DNA of 64,000 bases from Anastrepha obliqua (taxonomy: Eukaryota > Arthropoda > Insecta > Diptera > Tephritidae), in NCBI RefSeq assembly GCF_027943255.1, contig NC_072896.1, positions 61,460,501-61,524,500 on the forward strand. The letters are read 5' to 3'. A program made the translations under genes and the position numbers. This document shows positions 44,129 to 55,814 of this stretch, one piece after another (the first letter of the stretch is position 1; each line of letters opens with the position of its first letter). A model generated the notes under the pieces. That model saw only the letters and a program-made list of their open reading frames with translations, did not search any database and had not been told where the DNA came from.

Positions 44129-46075
44129 TTCAACATTAAAACGCTGCAATCACAACAGCCAGCCAGAATATTCGCCACTCGACTCTCACTCCTGCTCTCA
44201 GAGAGCACTGCTCAACAAACCGGCATGCACGAGCAATGGAGCAACATTTCTTGTTCTCTACGTACCGCCGCCGAAGAAGAAATCGGATTCCGGCAAGCCC
44301 GATAAAAAAATTGGTACGACGAGGAATGTCATGCTGTCGCAGAAAGAAAGGATGCCGCCTATAGAGCCACGCTGCGATCGGGCGCAACGCGAGCCATGTG
44401 GGATCGCTACAGAGAGCTAAAAAAGGAAGAGAGACGTATCATCCGAAAGAAGAAACGAGAGACCGAAATGCGTGAGTGCGAAGAGCTTGAGATGCTGGCC
44501 AATAGGAACAACGCCCGAAAATTCTACCAGAAAGTTCGGTGGCTTACAGAAGGTTTTAAGACCGGGGCTTTATTCCTGTAAGAACAAAGACGGCGTTCTG
44601 GTGACCGACATCCAGAGCAATATTAAATTATGGAGGGAACACTTCTCGAACCTGTTAAACAGTGATAGCTGCGCATGTCACAGAGAATGTGAATATTCCG
44701 ATACCCCAATCGTCGACGACGGAATTGACGTTCCGCTACCCGACCATGACGAGGTGAGAATAACGATAACGTGGATAAAGAACAATAAAGCCGCGGGCAC
44801 CGACGGACTGCCGGCTGAGCTATTCAAACATGGCGGCGAGGAGCTGGTAAGGTGCATGCATCAGCTTCTATGCAAAATGTGGTCGGATGAAAGCATACCT
44901 ATCGATTGGAATTTAAGTGTGCTCTGCCCAATCCATAAGAAGGGCGATCCTGCAATCTGTGCCAATTACCGCGGGATTAGTCTTCTAAATATCGCCTATA
45001 AGAATCTAGCGAGCGTATTGTGTGAAAGGCTGAAGCCCACCGTCAACCAACTGATTGGACCTTTTCAGTGTGGCTTTAGACCTGGAAAGTCTACCATCGA
45101 CCAAATATTCACAATACGCCAAATCTTGGAAAAGACCCATGAAAAGAGAATCGACACACACCATCTTTTCGTGGATTTCAAAGCTGCATTCGACAGTATG
45201 GAAAGGAATTACTTGTATGCCGCGATGTCTGAAATTGGTATCCCCACAAAACTAATACGGCTATGCAATATGACGTTGCTCAATACCAGCAGCGCCGTCA
45301 GAATTGGGATGGACCTCTCCGAGCCGTTTGATACCAAACGAGGTTTCACACAGGGTGACTCGCTGTCGTGTGACTTCTTTAACCTGATGTTGGAGAGCAT
45401 CGTACGAACCCCAGAACTTAATCGCTCAGGCACAATATTTTATAAGAGCGTACAATTGTTGGCTTATGCCGATGATATCGATATCATCGGCCTTAACAAC
45501 CGCGCGTTAGTTCTGCCTTCTCCAAACTGGATAAAGAGGCAAAGCGAATGGGTTTGGTGGTGAACGAGGATTAAACGAAGTATCTCCTGTTTTCAAACAA
45601 ACAGTCGGCGCACTCGCGTATCGGCACCCACGCCACTGTAGACAGTTATAATTTCGAGGTTGTAAAAGGCTTCGTATATTTAGGAACCGGCATTAACACC
45701 GATAACAATGTCAGCCTTGAAATCCAACGTAGAATCTCTCTTGCCAACAAGTACTACTTTGGACTAAGTAGGCAACTGAGCAATAAAGTCCTCTCTCGAC
45801 GAACAAAACTAACACTCTACAAGGCTCTCATCATGCCCGTCCGAACGTATGCCGCGGAAGCGTGGACAATGACAACATCCGATAAATCTACGTTTGTAGT
45901 GTTTGAGAGAAAGATTCTGCGAAGATTCTTGGACGTTTGTACGTTGGCAACGGCGAATATCGCAGGCGATGGAACGATGAGCTGTATGAGCTTTACGACG
46001 ACATACCGCCGTTTAGCACGAGAAAGAAACGACAGGCGCGCTTTGTTAAACTCGGCCAAAATTGCGTAAGCGGTT
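44129..46075 (+). pseudogene. RTE-like non-LTR retrotransposon ORF2, 5'-truncated, frameshifted
   Basis: After the endonuclease is lost, the linker (KNWYDEECHAVAERKDAAYR, MWDRYRELKKEERR) leads into the reverse transcriptase: NKAAGTDGLPAELFKHGGEE, CPIHKKGDPAICANYRGISL, GPFQCGFRPGKSTIDQIFTI, HHLFVDFKAAFDS, RGFTQGDSLSCDFFNL and catalytic LLAYADDIDII. A frameshift near 45500 and a stop follow; the thumb region continues (VVKGFVYLGTGINTDNNVSL, LSRRTKLTLYKALIMPVRTY, FERKILRRFLDV). The C-terminal zinc region is degenerate. The core 363-codon frame at 44472..45563 retains all catalytic residues, so the copy is fairly young. Confidence 0.88.
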
Positions 46076-46679
46076 ATCGCGCCAATCAAGTATATAGAAG
46101 AAGAACATATGTATGTTTGCGTTGCCACAAAGGACAAATTATGACAGCCCTGCGATTGCATCTCACATGATAGAGGAACTGAAATTTTGTCGCCGAGCAT
46201 AGCTGAAGCTGAGGTTCGGTCGTTATCTAGTAATTTGTTATATGTTTTCCACAGACGAGTCACGCCACGCGAATTGAAAACCATTGATAATATAAGTATA
46301 TGTAGGTATGTGTACAGTCCACATATTGGCACGCGCACCTTATCAATTCGAAGACATTTCCCATGTCGCTGACATAATTATATCTGAAAACACATAGTAA
46401 ATATACAATGGAGTATATATGTAAATATGTACGTATGTGTGTGAACAAACACATACTAGGGATGACAATATTAGCGCAAAATATATGTCCCGGGATTTAC
46501 TTTAGGACATGAAATAAGGAAAAATTGAATAAAATATTTATATAAATTTTTGAAATTGTATTTAAACGGCCATGTGATCCAGGAATGCATACATTACCAA
46601 TAAGAGGTACTTTGAAAGTAATGATTCATATATAGTAAAATACATAACAAGAACAAATATGCAAAAAAACATAATTAAT
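46076..46679. other. Spacer, nothing recognised
   Basis: No supported feature; TATGTACG-type AT-rich repeats. Confidence 0.4.
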
Positions 46680-47018
46680 GGCCGTAGCCGAATGGGTTGG
46701 TGCGTGACTACCTTTCGGAATTCGGAGAGAACGCAGAATCTCCGTGAAACACCAAAATGAAGAAAAAGTTTTTTCTTATAGTGGTCGCCTCTCGGCAGGC
46801 AATGGCCAATCTCCTCTGCCATGAAAAAGCTACTACTTACGTGTGACAGTTATTCATAATTGTAACTCTTGTAAAAATAAATAAATAAATAAAAAAAACC
46901 ACGGAGTTGGCTTAAAACTGTAGGTCTCTCCATTTATGAAACAACATCAAGACACACATCACAAATAGGACGAGGAGCTCGGCCAAACACCCAAAAAGGA
47001 TGTAAGCGCCAATTATAT
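46680..47018 (+). mobile_element. tRNA-derived SINE, copy F (rearranged)
   Basis: Head GGCCGTAGCCGAATGGGTTG; the B box is partly deleted (GCAGAATCTCCGTG). The body is interrupted near 46840..46900 by an unrelated stretch with (AAAT)n, then resumes GGAGTTGGCTTAAAACTGTA to CGCCAATTATATATA. Confidence 0.8.
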
Positions 47019-47483
47019 ATATTATATAATATATCCAAAAGTTATATTAAAAAAAAATATTTATTACTATTACATTTTTTTATTTTAAAATGTGTACTTA
47101 AGAACATTATTTAAAATGTGTACTTAAGAACAGCAAAACATTTGAAGCGGAGTCTTTCAATTTTGACTTAAACCTGTTATGTTCATACAGAATATGCTGA
47201 TGAAAATATCTTTCGGTCTCAATACTTGTCGGCTAAACTGTCTAAATGTAGTCATAAGCAACTCTCTCTGCCGTTACAAAATATTTCAACTTCTTTTATC
47301 AGCGCGTCGGATAAATGATAAGTTCTTCGCTTTAAGGAAGTTTCCATTGATTGGTTTGAAATTATATTTTACAACTTTTTCAAATTGTCTGTTTCGCTTA
47401 CATTAGTACATTCATTTAAATCTGTTGACGAAAAAACTCATATTGTAATTTTAGAAGTATAGTTTCAAGCTCAAAGATATGCA
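47019..47483. other. Spacer
   Basis: A 20-bp direct duplication (AAAATGTGTACTTAAGAACA at about 47085 and 47112) is the only structure noted. Confidence 0.4.
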
Positions 47484-48480
47484 GTCCGTCTAATAGAAGC
47501 GTGACTGCCACAACTAAGATTTGATTTTAACAAACTGCATTGTATGGGCTTATAATATTTATTATACGCAATATATTCAATAAAATCTATAGTCACCACC
47601 ATTAGCCATTGGCTTCACATCTTCGAGCCCTACTTTGTGATAATTTCTGCGCAAGTTGTGAAGGTAAATGTTGCACATCAACCGAATTTGTCTTGATAAC
47701 TATTTGAATGCCCATATTCATTTTCCCTTGAGTTCTGGCTTAACTATTGCTCAAATATTTTCAATACCAGATTCTGGCAAAATCCAAGGTTGGCTAGCTC
47801 TTCCAAACATCTTCGAAGAGGATAGTAATAAAACTTCATGGTAAATTTTATTTATCAAAACTGCTTTCAAATTGGAGGTAAACACAAATAAACGGCCAAA
47901 TCCTTTTTCAGAAAAACAGCCCCAAACATGAACCTTAACTGGTTGCTTAACAGTTCGCTGAAGTTGTTGATTATCACTAGTGCACCAGGACAGACGTATG
48001 CAACTAAATATTTGCCAAAAGAAAGATTCATCCGTGAATATTACGTTTGCCCAAACCTGTTTACCTTTTTGTTTTTACATTAGCCCATGCAAGTTTTTTC
48101 AATGAGTGATAATGAGAGCTGCCGTTTTATATGCGTTCTGAAATTTGAGGTCTTCCACACGTAAACGTCCTCGATCGTATCTTTGGATACATTAACACAA
48201 CTTTCTTTAGAACTGCTTCAGTTTTACGTAACGATAAGTTCGACTTTGTTACATTCAAATCAATGATCCTCTAATCTTGCTTTGGAGAGGTATTCGATAT
48301 ACATTTATTTATAAAGTCTTCAAATATTTTGCTGCAGATGCTCTGAATATTTTTAAAAATAACGTGAGCTTTCTAAATTTCTTACAAAACTAACAAATTT
48401 CAGAACGTGTATTGCGAAAAGGATACGCTCATTTAACAACATTAATTTTTTAACGGAACTCTTCCATTATACAGACAGTA
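47484..48480 (-). mobile_element. Tc1-like element, degenerate
   Basis: Candidate ends CAGTCCGTCTAATAGAAGCG (left) and, inverted, CTGTCTGTATAATGGAAGAG (right). The complement encodes scraps such as VKVHVWGCFSEKGFG-like and ILPESGIENI-like segments around 47760-47960, with many stops. The length near 1 kb fits a deleted Tc1. Moderate confidence because the protein is badly eroded. Confidence 0.5.
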
Positions 48481-48707
48481 TATTATTAGATCGTTAGAAA
48501 AAAGAAAAAACATTTGACATAATCGTTCGACGGTGTTTCATTCTTTCAAATTCTTCAAATTGATGCGATTCTAGGAAATTAAAATCCTTTTATTGTAATA
48601 AAATTTAGTAATGGAAAAGTTTTTTCTTCCTTTTCCTTTTTCAAATCGATAATTCACATTTTTCGGGATCTTGAGATTGGCATCCCTAATACACATATAC
48701 ATATGTA

Positions 48708-49518
48708 CCTTCTACTCAAATATGAACGAGACGTTATCAATAAAACGGTCCGCGGATGACATATTTCAAAAATAAATTTTTTGTTTTGTGGAAATTCAAG
48801 TTGAACAAAGAATTTGTTTGAAATTTTGTTATTCCAACAAAATTTCGGCTTCAGACGCCTTAAAAATGTTGCAGACAACCTATGGGGACTCTGCTCTATC
48901 GCGTGCACGTGTTTTCCAGTCGTACAAATCGTTCAAAGAGGGCCGTACATCAACCCAAAAAACCACGTCAAAGTCACTCAAAAATTAAGGTTATGCTGAC
49001 TGTTTTTTTCGATTACAAAGGTGTGGTGCACTCGGAGTTCCTTCCGCAAGGCCGATCGGTTAACGCTGAATATTATTTAGACGTTTTAAAGCGTTTGCGC
49101 GAGAACATTCGTCTTAAAAGGAAGGAATCTTGGGACAACAAGTCATGGTTCTTGCATCACGATAATGCACCAGCTCACACATCACGTCTTGTTCGCGATT
49201 ATTTGAACAAAAATAATGTTAATATCGTTCCGCAAGCACCGTATTCGCCTGATATGGCTCCATGTGACTTTTTCCTGTTTCCCAAGCTCAAGTTGCCGCT
49301 CCGTGGAAAACATTTTGAGACAATTGAAGTCATAAAAGAGAATTCGAAGAACACACTCGAGCTTGACTTGTTTACAGTAGCACAAAAAACAAACCATGTG
49401 ACATATCACGCTGAAATTTGCCATAACAGACCAACCAAAAAACAAAAAATTTATTTTTGCCATATGTCATCCGCGGACCTTTTTATTGATAACGTCTCGT
49501 TCATATTTGAGCAGAAGA
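48708..49518 (+). mobile_element. mariner with about 80-bp inverted repeats, internally deleted
   Basis: TA at 48706-48707 and 49519-49520 flank the element. CTTCTACTCAAATATGAACG and then AGACGTTATCAATAAAA with GGTCCGCGGATGACATAT are matched inversely at the right end for about 80 bp with few mismatches. The transposase N-terminus (VEQRICLKFCYSNKISASDA) jumps after a short tract to KPRQSHSKIKVMLTVFFDYK, FLHHDNAPAHTSRLVRDYLN and APYSPDMAPCDFFLFPKLKL. The first catalytic Asp region is deleted, so the copy is non-autonomous. Confidence 0.88.
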
Positions 49519-49520
49519 TA

Positions 49521-50109
49521 TGTACATCTGCATGATATTTTAAAAACATGGTGATAATATTCATAGTCATCGCGCATTCAGATGTTTTTAAAGGAAAGTT
49601 TTTTTTTACATTTACATACAGTGGCTACATAAGTATTTTGCAAACTCTCTTATATGCACAAATTGTATACGAAATCATTATATTACTTATTGTTATTAGA
49701 TCATATTTCGTTCATTTATTTCTCTTTAGCTGAACTGGGGCTACTAGTGTGTATTATGATCAACGCTTCCCTGCCACGTGTACCAATTTCGGTACACGCT
49801 AAACTGCATACGCACGCCAAGACTAATTTTGGAATTTAAAATATGTTCGTCTAAAATTTAATATCTCCGAATATTGTTTTATGTGACATAATAATTTTTT
49901 TATAAGTTAATTAATTTTAATATTTATGATTATGAGAATTATATATATTCTTTCGGAAACTAGAAAAAATAGGAATTTATAAAAAAGAGTACAAGCGGCC
50001 TAGAAGTGACACCTCTTCATAAACAGCCTGGCAACGAACGTGTTAATATTAATATACTTGTATTGTATTTGAATTCATTTCGTTCCTAATTGTGGTACTG
50101 TGGCTATCG
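49521..50109. other. Spacer, nothing recognised
   Basis: AT-rich; no supported feature. Confidence 0.4.
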
Positions 50110-50271
50110 AAAATGCCAAAGTGTAAGAAATTAACTAGAGCCGAGAAAAATTATATCTTCACAATGAAGAAAAATCTACGGTATCTGCCCATTTGTAATA
50201 TGTTTAGTCGATGTCGCCAAACCATATGTATATATATATATATATAATATACACCCTTATATATAATATAT

Positions 50272-50343
50272 ATTATACACCCTTTTTGGGTGTTTGGCCG
50301 AGCTCCTCCTCCTATTTGTGGTGTGCGTCTTGATGCTGTTCCA
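50272..50343 (-). mobile_element. tRNA-derived SINE, copy G (3' fragment)
   Basis: ACACCCTTTTTGGGTGTTTG, GCCGAGCTCCTCCTCC and GTGTGCGTCTTGATG match the 3' end of the SINE family in reverse. The upstream (TATA)n run at 50225-50270 is the tail. The rest is missing. Confidence 0.8.
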
Positions 50344-50599
50344 AAAATCATAGAAAACGAAATAAAACGATGTAAAGACGCGTTAATTTCGAAAATACAT
50401 ATGCTATAACATGTGATGTTCGACCAAAGTTGCTGACAGTCAAATAAGGGCGCCAAAAATTATTAAATTAAAAAAAATCGCGACAAACTAAAGGCAACAC
50501 TTCACACCCAAGTATCCGATGAGACGATGCGAAGAATACTCAGGAGAACCAATATCCACGATCGTGCAGCACGGAAAAGGCGGATATACATACTATATA

Positions 50600-51125
50600 G
50601 TAAATGACAGTCCAGAGTATTGTTTACAAGTGCGCGGAAGCATTTTGCCGAGAGTAACGCGAAAAAAGAAAATCATTAATGGATTTCAAAATTAATAGCA
50701 TGATTGGAGGGGGTAATCAAAACACTGCAACGTCACGTGAAATTATTCAAAACGTGAAGAAGAGACTTGAGCTACATCCCCGACGAAGTGTCAATCAAAT
50801 GGCAAAATAACTGAAAATACCGTAGCATCCGCAGCATACAGAAAAATGATCTCAAAGTCAAGCCTTACAAGATCCAAAATGGCGCATGATCTCACACCAA
50901 AGCAGCAATGAGTCTGACTTGAGAGAACGAAGGAGTTGCTTCGCTTGGCCGAAAGCGGTAAATTTCCGAACATTGTGTTTTTGGCGAATCATCGATTGAC
51001 CACCAGGAGGCAGCACCCGCCACAGGTAATGGTTTGGGCCACCGTAACTGCAGATGGGCGCTCTGCAATCGTTTTGATCGAGCCTGACAAAAAGTTAGTG
51101 GCAAAAGCAAGTATAACATAGTCAT
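50600..51125 (+). mobile_element. Tc1/mariner-superfamily element, copy 3 (deleted)
   Basis: ATG at 50679 (MDFKINSMI), then across frames LHPRRSVNQMAK, HDLTPKQQ, LLRLAESGKFPNIVF and TRRQHPPQVMVWATVTADGR with SAIVLIEPD. Same family as 17903 and 37894. It retains the second beta-strand region absent in copy 1. Confidence 0.7.
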
Positions 51126-51640
51126 ACTGGATCATTGGATCTGATGATCAATGTATAGTATAGCGTATGACTGAAGAGCTGTAAAAAAAAAAACACCTTA
51201 AATCCAATGCTAAGCACGGCAGAGGTTTTGTCATGGTTTGGTTTAGTTGTATGTATGTCACCAAGGAGGAGGCCAAGGAGTTGGAGAACTACTTTTTATA
51301 GATAGTGCAATGCATGAGCATCTCTGTTTGTCCATTCCCAAGGAAAATTTACATTTCAGGGCAGACAAATTTCAACACGATATCGTTCCCAAACATACAG
51401 ATTATAATGTCAAAATGTGGATACTTTTCAACACAAAGCACTTACAAACATCTCTAAAAAATCTTGTAGAAAGCCTTTGGTCCTATATATCTAGAGGATA
51501 AATTAAGAGAACACAATATTTTTTTCAAAAAGTGACCTTAAGTGACCAGTGAAAGAAAACCTACCGAATTCGATAGCAAGTTCACGCTTAGAGGCTGTTC
51601 CCAAAAATAATGGTTATCACACGAAATATTAAATAGGCTG

Positions 51641-52364
51641 GACCTGTATGTATTTAGAATACTACTTCTGAATTGTTTTGCGTATTATTAAGGTTATATG
51701 AAGCATAACAATTATTTTTACATTTTGCTAAATTATTCACATAGCATTACCTTCAATTTTATAAACTTGTGAAATAATATAGTTATAAAAAATTATCAAA
51801 AAAATACAAAAATTTAGAGATTTACTTAATCATCTTCACAAATACTTATGTATGCATGTGAGCCGCTGTATGTACATACTAGTTTCCTGCGCAATTATGT
51901 TACTAACCAACACTGCTGATAATTCCCGTGATGCAAAGTATCAATGTGCATCGGCATCGTGGTATCTTTTGGTTACTAACTGACACCGTCAAAGACAAAT
52001 AAAGCAAAGGTCCAATCCGTGTAATTACGTAATCACTTTTCTAATGTACCGAATTAGTTTTTTTATTGTATCTTACGAAATGGATGTAAAGAACACATAA
52101 AATATTAATAAAAAATAGTTTAATGTAAAAAAATGTAAGCAATTTTAGTATGAATGAATTAGTATATGTATATACTAATTAATATATGTATATATGTATA
52201 TACTAATATATGTATAACTATGGACAGAGAAATATGCACTTCTCCACAATAGCATATAATGATGATTAGTATTACTAGGTGACTTCGTAAAATAGTTATT
52301 TTTGCTCAAATCTATTCTTTTATTTCAGTATTGGGTAAGGCTTCCTCAAGTGGGCCACAAAATT
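51641..52364. other. AT-rich spacer
   Basis: TATACTAATTAATATATGTATA-like palindromic low complexity at 52160-52215. No other feature. Confidence 0.45.
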
Positions 52365-52839
52365 ACCAAAGTGAATGTTTTGCGATGAAATTCAGCCAGC
52401 CCTGAGTTCTATCATCCAGAAGCACACTCAGAAAATTTTGTTGCAAAATTCTAAATAGTTTTTTTTTTATTAACTATCGAAGCTTTTTGCAGCGATTCAA
52501 TAATTATCACATTTCTCGTAAAGTAAGTATCCGATTACAACGATTTTGTAACTGCAGATTGATAAAGGATGATATTTTCGAAATGCGTTATTTTTGTTCC
52601 GAAACTTGATGTTTTGTTGTTGTAAATAATTTTTTTTAATAAACAATTTGAAATTTAACTAATTTCTGCGCTTCTGGGATGAAAATTTTTTAAGGATATT
52701 TACGTAATAAACATCTGTACATTTATGTATGGAAGAAAATGCGTGCAATTCGAAAAGGATTGATTACAATTAATTTTTTTGTGCCAGAATGCGCGCTCCG
52801 ACTTGCGCGGAGATTCGGCCTCGGGCGCTCCCGCGACGT

Positions 52840-53671
52840 ACACTGGGGATTTTTGTACAGAGATGCGGAAAAAAGTATACATCCCAAAAAATATTTACAT
52901 TTTTACTACTAACGAAGTTGTATATATTTGTGTATGAAAAGAACATGTCTAAAAACTATTTTTTAAAAACATTTAAAAAAATTTTTTTTTTTTTTAATTC
53001 CTAAATTTTAATTTTTTTTTTTTATTAATATAAGCCAGCAAATATTTACGCACAGGATACATGTTAGTTCATAATTCTGAATTACCCTCAAAATGTCAAA
53101 ACAAAATTAAAAGTGTCTCGTTATCATTCTCACACACTAGAAAGCGTTTAGTTATTATCATTGCCAAAAAATAATCAGTGGCGCCTGGTGGCACCTGGTG
53201 GCACCTGCAATTGATTAAAACTGAAAGAGACGTTATTAAGCAACACGTTGATACTAGTTTCTGACCGTAGGTAAATGTAGCTCAACTTGCAGATCCAAGA
53301 ATATGACGGAATATGATTTTTTTTTTTTTCGTAAAATTAATTATAAATAGATAATCAAATGCTTTACAGCCTTTGTTCTTCCGGCTAAAATATATAAAAA
53401 TATCGTACCCTAAATGAAAAATAAAAAATTGGAAGTCGGCTCAAGCAAAAAGAAAAAAAACCACCTTGGGCTTTGAAGTTTTTTCTTAGTCAGTTCAATA
53501 CTATAAAAAAATTATACTTTTGACATATCTATAAAAAAAAAACTGTAAGTCGGAGTTTAGTAATTCTTTTTAATTTTATTGTTGGTTCTATTCTGGAATT
53601 TAGAAATACCATTAAACATTGCGTAGGTGGTATGTTGCAAATTTGACTTTTTTCCGCGAAATCCCCAGTGT
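52840..53671. mobile_element. 832-bp TIR element inserted in the left arm
   Basis: The ends ACACTGGGGATTT and its complement AAATCCCCAGTGT are followed inward by CGGAAAAAAGT on both sides, at 13 and 2 bases' distance. GCGACGT flanks it at 52833..52839 and 53672..53678, a perfect 7-bp target duplication. There is no ORF; GTGGCACCTG repeats near 53185-53208. Removing it restores the long arm. Confidence 0.8.
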
Positions 53672-54144
53672 GCGACGTGCACGAACACGCAAACGGCGGC
53701 TCACGGGCGGCTTGCGAAAAACCGTGTTTTGGACACGTCTCAACGCTATATGCTTCCGGAAGATCAGTTTTGCCGACTTTGCCATTACTGGTGTTTAATT
53801 GTTTTTAAAGATTGACCATATAGATCATTTACGTATGACAGTATTTGCGCTTTGACTGACGCGGAAATGCGTAATGACAATTAAATCAAATGTATTCAAA
53901 GGAATGTATAAGCTGTCATGCAAGGTTTCATATATCCTTTTTTATTACTCACGTTTATGTTTACATATCAGATCTATACATTGTAAGTTCAGTCAGCAAA
54001 TGCCCTTAAAATTTCTCGCTGAAAAACAACAACAATTCACGGACGGACACAAAAAGTGAAACAGATATAGAAAGCTTTACAGATAACGCATATTAATTTG
54101 TTATTTCGAGAAAAAATGAAAATCATTCACGCTTTTTACACTTT

Positions 54145-55010
54145 TCATGTAGTTTGTTTTTTCATAATGGGTATAATTATAGATTGATCGTGGGCTGAAA
54201 ATATTTTGCACTCGATGGAATTTTTATCTTTTGGAGTAAAAGAATAGAACTGCCTCGTATTTTTCAAAGTTTGCACTTTGGAATAGCGCTTTTTTAACTT
54301 ACTAGAGTGATTTTCATGTTCTTGTTTATTACAGTAATCAAAATTAATTTTCTTAGAATTGACTCTTGCCCAATCGTATAACTGTTTCGGTCGCGTAATT
54401 TTCACCGGGATTTTATATCGCAAACTTGCATGGTACGCATCTCTCTTTATAGCACCACCGATACCATCGCAGGCACCTTTCCCATGTGCAGAGGCAAAAA
54501 AGTGCCACTCGGCATCGATGCCAAAATCCTTTTTGTGCAGTAGTAAATGTTTAAAATTGTACTTGTTTTTGTACTGTGAGGCCGCCCCGTCGGAAAAATA
54601 ATAGATTTTCTTCACATTCGTTTACCAAACTATTTAATCAAATATTGAATCAATTTTGAATTGAACAAATTGACTGCGGAACTGTCACGTTCCAATGCTT
54701 CAGAAATTATCACAAAATTCTTATGCTGTTCTACGCCGTTTTCTTTGTAATGCACAACGTAAGGATGTATTGTTGCCTGCGTTGTGTTCCAGTATTCTGA
54801 TTGCACAGAATTTTGAACACGACATACGTAATTTCGGTGAAATCAAGGCAAACGACGTATTCTTTTTCAATCACATTATTTTTAATATCGACGAGTGCTT
54901 GTGATTTCGCGAGAAAATCATGTTTTAAAACAGCAAGCAAATCTTTACTCAAATTTTGAACGAATTCTGTAAAGGGTTCGTTTTTTACATGCAAAGTACA
55001 TCTGTAAACA
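54145..55010 (-). pseudogene. DDE-like transposase of an unnamed family
   Basis: Pieces in order: VKNEPFTEFVQNLSKDLLAV and VVCLDFTE (first Asp, 54994..54840); after a frameshift TQATIHPYVVHYKENGVEQH and NFVIISEALERDSSAVNLF; then an intact run 54615..54145 with KKIYYFSDGAASQYKNKYNF (second Asp), AEWHFFASAHGKGACDGIGG and AIKRDAYHASL, KITRPKQLYDWARV. I remember similar uncharacterised proteins in many insects, with the D...D...(H)GK.CDG.GG...KR pattern, but no superfamily name. An acceptor-like TTTACAG at about 55010 suggests an upstream exon. One stop and one frameshift make it inactive. Confidence 0.65.
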
Positions 55011-55814
55011 AAATGTGTGATTAATTAATTTATTTATTTATCATTAATGTTATATCATATTTATACTGTATACAGGTAAACAAAAAATTTGGAAGTCAAT
55101 TAATATTTAAGTGCATGTAGGTACAATTCAAACTAAATTGTTTAATTTGCATTGAATTTCACTGGAATTGTTTTTTTAAATTTTTTTTTCAACTTATTAC
55201 ATAGGTACTTTTAATTTGAATAATAACTTTTGAAATGTGCACAATACCTGTCAGTACTTATCCATTGATCGTAATTCACGAGCCGCCGTTTGCGTGTTTG
55301 TGCGCGTCGCGGGAGCGCCCGAGGCCGAATCTCCGCGCAAGTAGGAGCGCGCATTCTGGCACAAAAAAATTAATTGTAATCAATCCTTTTCGAATTGCAC
55401 GCATTTTCTTCCACACATAAATGCACAGATGTTTATTACGTAAATATCCTTAAAAATTGTTCATCCCAGAAGCGCAGAAATTAGTTAAATTTCAAATTGT
55501 TTATTAAAAAAAATTATTTACAACAACAAAACATCAAGTTTCGGAACAAAAATAACGTTTTTGGAAAATATCATCCTTTATCAATCTGCAGTTAAAAAAT
55601 CGTTGTAATCGGATACTTACTTTACGAGAAATGTGATAATTATTGAATCGCTGCAAAAAGCTTCGATAGTTAATAAAAAAGAACTATTTAGGATTTTGCA
55701 ATAAAATTTTCTGAGTGTGCTTCTGGATGATAGAACTCAGGGCTGGGTGAATTTCATCACAAAACATTTACTTTGGTTTAAATAAATACATGATATTATG
55801 TGCAGTATGCGCCA

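Larger units (their letters stand above)
50110..51640 (+). mobile_element. Tc1-like element split by a SINE and another Tc1-like copy
   Basis: 50114 starts MPKCKKLTRAEKNYIFTMKK; after SINE copy G the DNA-binding part continues ETMRRILRRTNIHDRAARKR (about 50525-50585). A second Tc1-family element (50600..51125) interrupts. It resumes with AKHGRGFVMVWFS (51210), KENLHFRADKFQHDIVPKHT and LKNLVESLWSYISRG (about 51400-51500), the DDE C-terminal part. Frameshifts throughout. Termini not defined. Confidence 0.65.
52365..55777 (-). mobile_element. DNA transposon with about 500-bp terminal inverted repeats
   Basis: The left arm begins ACCAAAGTGAATGTTTTGCG; the right arm, inverted, begins ACCAAAGTAAATGTTTTGTG. 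The arms stay colinear for about 500 bp (52365..52839 plus 53679..53703; 55276..55777), through landmarks GCCCTGAGTTCTATCATCCA, TCGAAGCTTTTTGCAGCGAT and GATTCGGCCTCGGGCGCTCC. The left arm is broken by an 832-bp insertion. A minus-strand transposase-like pseudogene lies between the arms. The target duplication is unclear: TTAA follows the right end but the left flank reads AATT. The superfamily is unknown to me. Confidence 0.8.

Noticed and set aside
44136..44387. 83-codon minus-strand frame rich in Arg
   Set aside because: Antisense of the RTE-like linker region.
52140..52215. TATATACTAATTAATATATG-type AT palindromes as an origin-like site
   Set aside because: Ordinary (TA)-rich low complexity, common throughout the window; nothing distinguishes it as a replication or regulatory element.
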